Below are positions 59,635 to 64,000 of a stretch of DNA of 64,000 bases, piece by piece (the stretch's first letter is position 1; each line of letters begins with the position of its first letter). The translations under genes and the position numbers were made by a program. Source of the DNA: an uncultured Lachnospiraceae bacterium (GTDB taxonomy: Bacteria > Bacillota > Clostridia > Lachnospirales > Lachnospiraceae); assembly GCA_910589265.1 (NCBI GenBank), contig CAJUTQ010000094.1:62001-126000 (forward strand), written 5' to 3'. Under the pieces are notes generated by a model. The model was not told the origin of the DNA and ran no database searches. It saw nothing but the letters and a program-made list of their open reading frames with translations.

Positions 59635-60996
59635 ATGAAAATGAAATACAAATGGGACAAAAAATATCTTTATTGGGGTGTGACAGCTTTTAGTGTGATC
59701 GTGGCCAGTATGGGAGTATATTATTTTATTTTTCACAGGACGGAAATCTCTTTGGGATTTTCTGCAATCCGTAAAATTGTTATGCCTATTATTGATGGAT
59801 TAGCCATCGCTTACCTTCTTTCACCTGTTTTAAATTCTATTGAAAGAAATTTACTAAAGCCCTTTTTTAACCTGTTACACATTCCGTTGAATGAAAAAAA
59901 CAAAAAAAGAATGCGCTATTTAGGCATTTTGCTGACAATGATCTGTTTTCTGTTCATCATTTATTTTCTATTTAATTTACTTGCTGTACAGATCTCAGAA
60001 AGTGTACAAAGCTTTTCAGCTGCTTTTCCTCTTTATATGAATAATCTGTATCGTTATATAGGGGAACTTCTAGAAGGAAATCAAGAAATGGGCGAGATGG
60101 TAATGGACTGGCTAAGAAATTCTTCGACGACTATAGAATCTTGGCTTAACGGAGATTTTGCTGTATTTTCCCAACTAAAATTCGTTTTGAAAAACCTTAC
60201 AGGGAGTGTTCTTGGTATTGCAGTAGGACTTTGGAACTTTATATTAGGCTTTGTCATTTCCATCTATCTTTTAAATAGCAAAGAAATTTTTGCAGCCCAA
60301 GGGAAAAAAATTTTATATGGATTGTTTCAGGAGCAGAGAGCCACATTATTTATTCATAATCTGCGTTTCACCCATAGAACCTTTGGAGGATTTATAAGTG
60401 GTAAAATTTTAGATTCTATTCTCATTGGCCTTCTCTGTTTTGTAGGCACAACTTTGCTGAAAATGCCCTATCCCGTATTAATCAGCGTCATTATAGGTGT
60501 AACAAATATTATACCTTTTTTTGGCCCTTATTTAGGAGCTATACCTACTTCTTTTATTATATTAATGGTGAGTCCTGTAAAATGTTTATATTTTATTCTT
60601 TTTATTTTAGTACTTCAACAATTTGACGGAAATATACTAGGACCTAAAATTTTGGGGGATTCCACAGGGCTTAGCAGTTTTTGGGTCATTTTTTCCATTA
60701 CTTTATTTGGGGGGATGTGGGGTGTTCTTGGTATGGTTGTCGGCGTTCCTTTTTTTGCTCTTATTTATGCAGCAATCAAAGCTTTATGCAATATGCAGTT
60801 AGAAGAAAAAGAGCTTTCTACAGATACGAAACAATATATGAATTTGGACTATATTCAAGAAAAAAAATTTTACTATTTGGAGGAACCGTCGAAAAAAAAC
60901 TATTCCCTTCATAAAAAAAGGAAAAATAATACTATGAAGCTAGAGCTTAGAAAATCTGTATTTAAAAAACATAGTAAAGAAGAAAGAGACGAATAA
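59635..60996 (+). CDS. AI-2E family transporter
   Basis: The 453-residue protein has about seven or eight membrane segments with the family features: N-terminal pair, an extracytoplasmic helical part (SESVQSFSAAFPLYMNNLY) and the conserved C-terminal core FIPFFGPYLGAIP-like IIPFFGPYLGAIPTSF, then QQFDGNILGPKILGDSTGLSSFWVI. Members export autoinducer-2, sodium or other solutes. The substrate here is not known. ATG at 59635 follows GGAAAGG by seven bases. A basic cytoplasmic tail of 65 residues ends the protein. Confidence 0.87.
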   Translation: MKMKYKWDKKYLYWGVTAFSVIVASMGVYYFIFHRTEISLGFSAIRKIVMPIIDGLAIAYLLSPVLNSIERNLLKPFFNLLHIPLNEKNKKRMRYLGILLTMICFLFIIYFLFNLLAVQISESVQSFSAAFPLYMNNLYRYIGELLEGNQEMGEMVMDWLRNSSTTIESWLNGDFAVFSQLKFVLKNLTGSVLGIAVGLWNFILGFVISIYLLNSKEIFAAQGKKILYGLFQEQRATLFIHNLRFTHRTFGGFISGKILDSILIGLLCFVGTTLLKMPYPVLISVIIGVTNIIPFFGPYLGAIPTSFIILMVSPVKCLYFILFILVLQQFDGNILGPKILGDSTGLSSFWVIFSITLFGGMWGVLGMVVGVPFFALIYAAIKALCNMQLEEKELSTDTKQYMNLDYIQEKKFYYLEEPSKKNYSLHKKRKNNTMKLELRKSVFKKHSKEERDE

Positions 60997-61039
60997 TCAT
61001 GCGCTTAACTATCCAGAAAAGAAAGGAATATATTCTCCT

Positions 61040-61486
61040 ATGCGATTTTTAATTCAACGTGTGAAAGAGGCAAAGGTAACAATCGAAGGCAGAGTAATCG
61101 GCCAAATTGGGGAGGGACTTCTTTTATTTGTCGGAATCAGCGAAAAAGATACAGAAGAAATTGCAGATAAATTGATAAAGAAAGCAGCTTCCCTGCGTAT
61201 TTTTGCTGATCATGAAGGAAAAACAAATTTATCTTTGAAAGATGTACAAGGAGAGCTTCTTATTGTTTCCCAGTTTACCCTTTATGCCAATTGTAAAAAA
61301 GGGACCCGTCCTTCCTTTGTAGAAGCAGGGAATCCTTCTATGGCAGAAAAGCTATATCATTATATTGTAAAGCAATGGGAAACTTATTGCCCATCAGTAG
61401 CCCAAGGGAAGTTTGGTTCTTATATGGACGTTCATTTAATAAATGATGGACCTTTTACTATTTTATTAGACTCTGAAAAATGGTAA
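61040..61486 (+). CDS. dtd: D-aminoacyl-tRNA deacylase
   Basis: The 148-residue protein has LIQRVKEAKVTIEG, ISEKDTEE, the catalytic SQFTLYANCKKGTRPSF and the C-terminal GPFTILLDSE. The Gly-cisPro equivalent is replaced by a typical variant at the C-terminus (NDGPFT). It clears D-amino acids and glycine wrongly attached to tRNA. It lies 43 bases after the AI-2E gene. A long inverted repeat follows it. Confidence 0.95.
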   Translation: MRFLIQRVKEAKVTIEGRVIGQIGEGLLLFVGISEKDTEEIADKLIKKAASLRIFADHEGKTNLSLKDVQGELLIVSQFTLYANCKKGTRPSFVEAGNPSMAEKLYHYIVKQWETYCPSVAQGKFGSYMDVHLINDGPFTILLDSEKW

Positions 61487-61505
61487 ATACATTGGGAGAT
61501 AAAAA

Positions 61506-61548
61506 TACCAGAAAGTTTACATAATAAATTTATGTAAACTTTCTGGTA
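61506..61548. repeat. Perfect 19-bp inverted repeat after dtd
   Basis: The 19-base arms 61506-61524 and 61530-61548 are exactly complementary, with the loop TAAAT. On the minus strand a TATTTTTAT run follows, so it may terminate the convergent transcript, with weaker effect on the plus strand. Confidence 0.85.
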
Positions 61549-61586
61549 AATAAAAAACTTAAAAAGGTATATAATACATTTTTTAT

Positions 61587-61622
61587 TAACTATTCGTTAA
61601 AGTTGTCTTTCGCGAATAGTTA
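61587..61622. repeat. Second inverted repeat between dtd and the kinase-like gene
   Basis: TAACTATTCG (61587-61596) pairs exactly with CGAATAGTTA (61613-61622) around a 16-base loop, 12 bases from the end of the minus-strand gene. No T-run is adjacent. Confidence 0.7.
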
Positions 61623-61633
61623 TCTTTCTCTCC

Positions 61634-62260
61634 TTAAGAAAAATTTTTCTCAAATCCATTGACAAATTGTTTAATTAGTTCCACTGTTCCATCGATTCCA
61701 AGAAGGCTGCTATCAACAGAAAGATGATAACTTTCAACGGAAGCCCATTTTTTAGAAGAATAATAATTATAATAACTAGCTCTTTGTTTATCTTTTTTTA
61801 TAATCATTTCTTTTGCTTTATCTGACGTTAATTCATATTTTTTGGCAACTCTTTGTATTCTTGTTTCTAAATCTCCATGAATAAATATATGAACGCAGTT
61901 TTTAAACTCGGCCAATGCATAATCTGCACACCGACCTACAATAACACATGGTTCTTCTTTGGCCAGTTTTTTAATGGCATCGAATTGAGCTAAAAAAACT
62001 TTATGGCTAATAGGCATATCCACAAAGGTAGAAGAATTATATCCAAATGAGTATGTGTCCATTACTAAATTATATAAAAAACTATTGGTAGGACGCTCGT
62101 CATGATTGCGAAACATTTCTTCACAATAGCCACTCTCTTTTGCAGCTCTGGCTAATAATTCCTTATCATAACATTTTATTCCCCAAAATTGTGCCAACTT
62201 TTCCCCAATCTCATGACCTCCACTACCAAATTGTCTTCCTATTGTAATAATTGTATTCAT
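61634..62260 (-). CDS. Cytidylate kinase-like family protein
   Basis: The 208-residue protein has a P-loop-type start TIGRQFGSGGHEIGEKLAQ, then CVIVGRCADYAL and an Arg-rich lid (RIQRVAKKY), the pattern of cytidylate kinase-like proteins. It may phosphorylate a nucleotide, but the substrate is not set by sequence. ATG at 62260 is preferred, with GAGGTG just upstream; GTG at 62269 is in frame. It has an extended -10 promoter. Confidence 0.82.
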   Translation of the reverse strand: MNTIITIGRQFGSGGHEIGEKLAQFWGIKCYDKELLARAAKESGYCEEMFRNHDERPTNSFLYNLVMDTYSFGYNSSTFVDMPISHKVFLAQFDAIKKLAKEEPCVIVGRCADYALAEFKNCVHIFIHGDLETRIQRVAKKYELTSDKAKEMIIKKDKQRASYYNYYSSKKWASVESYHLSVDSSLLGIDGTVELIKQFVNGFEKNFS

Positions 62261-62303
62261 ACTATACACCTCATTCCCTAGTTATTCAATTAATGATACT
62301 TTT

Positions 62304-62312
62304 ATTATAGCA
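62304..62312 (-). promoter_or_regulatory. Extended -10 promoter for the cytidylate kinase-like gene
   Basis: On the minus strand TGCTATAAT (62312-62304) fits TGN-TATAAT; no strong -35 is found. Confidence 0.5.
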
Positions 62313-62358
62313 TATTTTTTCTCTTTGTTCTATTCTAATCCTTCTTTCCACGTCCCAT

Positions 62359-63273
62359 TTACGGTATGATTTCTAACAAATGTTGAAAATAATCGGGTAA
62401 AGGGGCTTCCACTTCCATATACTCCCCATTGGATGGATGAAGAAAACCGATAGTCATGGCATGAAGAGTCTGCCCTTCCAATGATGTATAAGGAGAATTT
62501 CTATGACTGTATACATAGTCTCCTAAAAGAGGATGTCCCACTCCAGCCATATGAACTCGAATTTGATGAGTTCTTCCTGTCTCAAGCTGGCACTCAATAT
62601 AAGTAAATTGACCAAATCTCAAAAGGACTTTATAATGAGTAACAGCTGGCTTTCCATTTTTTACATTCATGGCCATTTTTTTCCTATCTGTAGGATGACG
62701 TCCAATCAAAGATTGAATCGTACCTTCCTCGTCTTTGATTACCCCATGAACAATAGCCCTATATTTGCGAACAATCGTATGCTCCTTTAATTGCCTGGCA
62801 ATTTCACGATGGGCAATGTCATTTTTACAGACAATAATAGATCCTGTTGTATCTCTATCAATTCGATGGACAATACCAGGTCTTAAGATACCGTTGATTC
62901 CAGAAAGTTCTTCTTTACAATATTCTAAAAGAGCATTTACCAAGGTTCCTTTTTCATGGCCTGGAGCTGGGTGTACAACCATTCCCTTTGGTTTATTAAT
63001 AATAAGAATGTCTTTATCTTCGTATAAAATAGAAAGAGAAATATTCTCTGGAAAAAGACAAGGCACAATTGGATCAGGGATAGTCAACTCTATTCGTTCC
63101 CCTCCTATAAGACGATAATTTGCCTTTATCTTCTCATTGTTTACAAGAAGATAGTTATCTTTGATTAATTTTTGTAAATAAGATCGGGACATATTTGGAA
63201 AAGATTCTTTTAAGCATTTATCTATCCGTTCCCCCTCCCACTTATATGGTGCAATCCATGTTTCTGTTTTCAT
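62359..63273 (-). CDS. rluD: RluD-type pseudouridine synthase
   Basis: The 304-residue protein has an S4 domain (ERIDKCLKESFPNMSRSYLQKLIKD) and catalytic HRIDRDTTGSIIV with the conserved Asp, then CQLETGRTHQIRVHMAGVGHPLLGD. RluD-type enzymes modify helix 69 of 23S rRNA in E. coli. It follows lspA by 17 bases, the order known from Bacillus (lspA-ylyB). Confidence 0.93.
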   Translation of the reverse strand: MKTETWIAPYKWEGERIDKCLKESFPNMSRSYLQKLIKDNYLLVNNEKIKANYRLIGGERIELTIPDPIVPCLFPENISLSILYEDKDILIINKPKGMVVHPAPGHEKGTLVNALLEYCKEELSGINGILRPGIVHRIDRDTTGSIIVCKNDIAHREIARQLKEHTIVRKYRAIVHGVIKDEEGTIQSLIGRHPTDRKKMAMNVKNGKPAVTHYKVLLRFGQFTYIECQLETGRTHQIRVHMAGVGHPLLGDYVYSHRNSPYTSLEGQTLHAMTIGFLHPSNGEYMEVEAPLPDYFQHLLEIIP

Positions 63274-63290
63274 TTCTATCCTTGCATGAC

Positions 63291-63833
63291 TTATTCTGCC
63301 CTTGTCTTAGATTTCCCTTCATCCTTTGATTCTGTCAAAAAGGCAAAGTCCTCCTCCTTATAATATAATAAAATAAGAATAATTAAAAGTAAGGTGGCGA
63401 TTGTAACATAACAGTCTGCCACATTAAAAATTGGAAAATCAATGGGGACAAAATAAATAAAGTCAATAACAAAATGGTAAGTAAGTCTGTCAATAATATT
63501 TCCTATGGCCCCAGCAGAAATAAAAATTAGAGAAATTCGAAGGGGAGTATACCTGTTTTGAGCAGGTATTTTTAATAAGGCATAAGAAATGCCTGCCAAG
63601 GCAATGAGACCAATCATGACAATGAGCCATTTTTGGCCCTGAAGAATGCCAAAGGCAGCCCCTCTATTTTCTAAATATTGGAAATGCAAAATGTCTTCCC
63701 ACAAAAACAATGGCTCTTTTTCTTTTAAATGCATAATAGCCAGACGTTTCGTATATTGATCTAGAAAAATAAGAACAATGGCAATGACAAAATCGAGTGC
63801 ATAAACCATTCCCTTTTTTTTACTTGAAATCAT
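63291..63833 (-). CDS. lspA: Lipoprotein signal peptidase
   Basis: The 180-residue protein has four membrane segments and the two catalytic Asp motifs, GAIGNIIDRL and FPIFNVADCYV. LspA removes the signal peptide of prolipoproteins in the membrane. It lies 21 bases downstream of aroB and is followed by rluD. The basic C-terminal tail is a little long. Confidence 0.94.
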   Translation of the reverse strand: MISSKKKGMVYALDFVIAIVLIFLDQYTKRLAIMHLKEKEPLFLWEDILHFQYLENRGAAFGILQGQKWLIVMIGLIALAGISYALLKIPAQNRYTPLRISLIFISAGAIGNIIDRLTYHFVIDFIYFVPIDFPIFNVADCYVTIATLLLIILILLYYKEEDFAFLTESKDEGKSKTRAE

Positions 63834-63854
63834 GATAATGCTCCTCTCATTTTT

Positions 63855-64000
63855 TTACTCATAAAGTAAAATCTCCTTCATCCCTTTTAACATCTCCTCC
63901 TCTTTTACACTTTTATCTATGATTGCCTTTCCTATTTTTTCAAGAAGAATAAATTTCACTACTCCTCCTTCCATTTTCTTATCGGATTTTGTAATTTCCA
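63855..64000 (-). CDS. aroB: 3-dehydroquinate synthase, C-terminal fragment
   Basis: The last 47 codons of a minus-strand gene end in TAA at 63857-63855. The sequence ITKSDKKMEGGVVKFILLEKIGKA matches the C-terminal DKK...IxFVLLxxIG region of AroB. The rest lies beyond the window. It is probably in one operon with lspA and rluD. Confidence 0.75.
   Translation of the reverse strand, partial: EITKSDKKMEGGVVKFILLEKIGKAIIDKSVKEEEMLKGMKEILLYE

Noticed and set aside
1..64000. CRISPR arrays, rRNA, tRNA and intact insertion sequences
   Set aside because: No regularly spaced direct repeats, no transposase-like proteins and no cloverleaf or rRNA-like stretch were seen on reading the window. A tRNA scan would settle the last point.

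Overview
This window is a 64 kb chromosomal stretch of a low-GC, endospore-forming Firmicute, most likely a Clostridia member close to the Lachnospiraceae. The reasons are the A/T-rich codon use, strong AGGAGG-type ribosome binding sites, TTGACA/TATAAT promoters, sporulation genes (gerW, ylbJ, dpaA-dpaB) and gene orders typical of Firmicutes: rpmB | yloU-yloV-recG, coaD near ylbJ, rplU-prp-rpmA-obgE, and yhbY-nadD-yqeK-rsfS. I saw no rRNA, tRNA, CRISPR array, prophage or intact insertion sequence. The genus cannot be named from sequence reading alone.

Layout. 1-6.2 kb: the end of a Bcp peroxiredoxin, zapA, a U32 peptidase-family protein, a RodA/FtsW-type polymerase with its class B penicillin-binding partner, and a NUDIX hydrolase. 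6.3-10.4 kb: a tandem PPK2 protein, an unknown 110-aa protein, DUF2953 and GerW sporulation proteins, an unlisted 47-aa membrane peptide, and a J-domain protein. 10.4-17.6 kb: rpmB diverging from yloU-yloV-recG-yaaA, then a membrane protein overlapping an iron alcohol dehydrogenase. 17.6-24.8 kb: a type IIA topoisomerase pair, rsmD-coaD, a coiled-coil protein and convergent ylbJ. 24.9-35 kb: a dipeptidase, an M23 peptidase, RNA-modification enzymes (RsmF-like, RsuA, RluA), HAD, YgiQ, SDR and RecU.

35-40.2 kb holds a histidine operon, hisZ-hisG-hisD-hisB-hisIE, driven by a perfect consensus promoter lying inside recU. Its last gene carries a degenerate HisF-like barrel fused in front of HisIE. 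hisA, hisC, hisF and hisH are not in this window. 40.3-45.4 kb is the most accessory-looking part: a secreted InlB-repeat protein, a drug-efflux-type MFS gene behind an elaborate leader (operator-like palindromes, a 19-bp perfect inverted repeat, a terminator-like hairpin), a decayed-looking 389-bp spacer, a sugar acetyltransferase, and a corrinoid adenosyltransferase beside a probable methionine-synthase-activation-like protein. 45.4-48.7 kb (minus strand) is dpaA-dpaB-asnB, with a sequence upstream that matches a sigma-K promoter exactly.

48.9-57.6 kb is a long run of translation and ribosome-assembly genes: two radical SAM-associated genes, RNase E/G, NUDIX, the L21 leader with rplU-prp-rpmA, obgE, yhbY, nadD, yqeK and rsfS. 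After it come lexA with a probable autoregulatory palindrome, a Xer-type recombinase, an AI-2E-family exporter, dtd, a cytidylate-kinase-like protein, rluD, lspA and the 3' end of aroB. The most promising leads are the HisF pseudoenzyme-HisIE fusion, the MFS leader, the sigma-K dipicolinate/asparagine synthetase operon and the corrinoid gene pair. No clearly new defence or mobile system was found.
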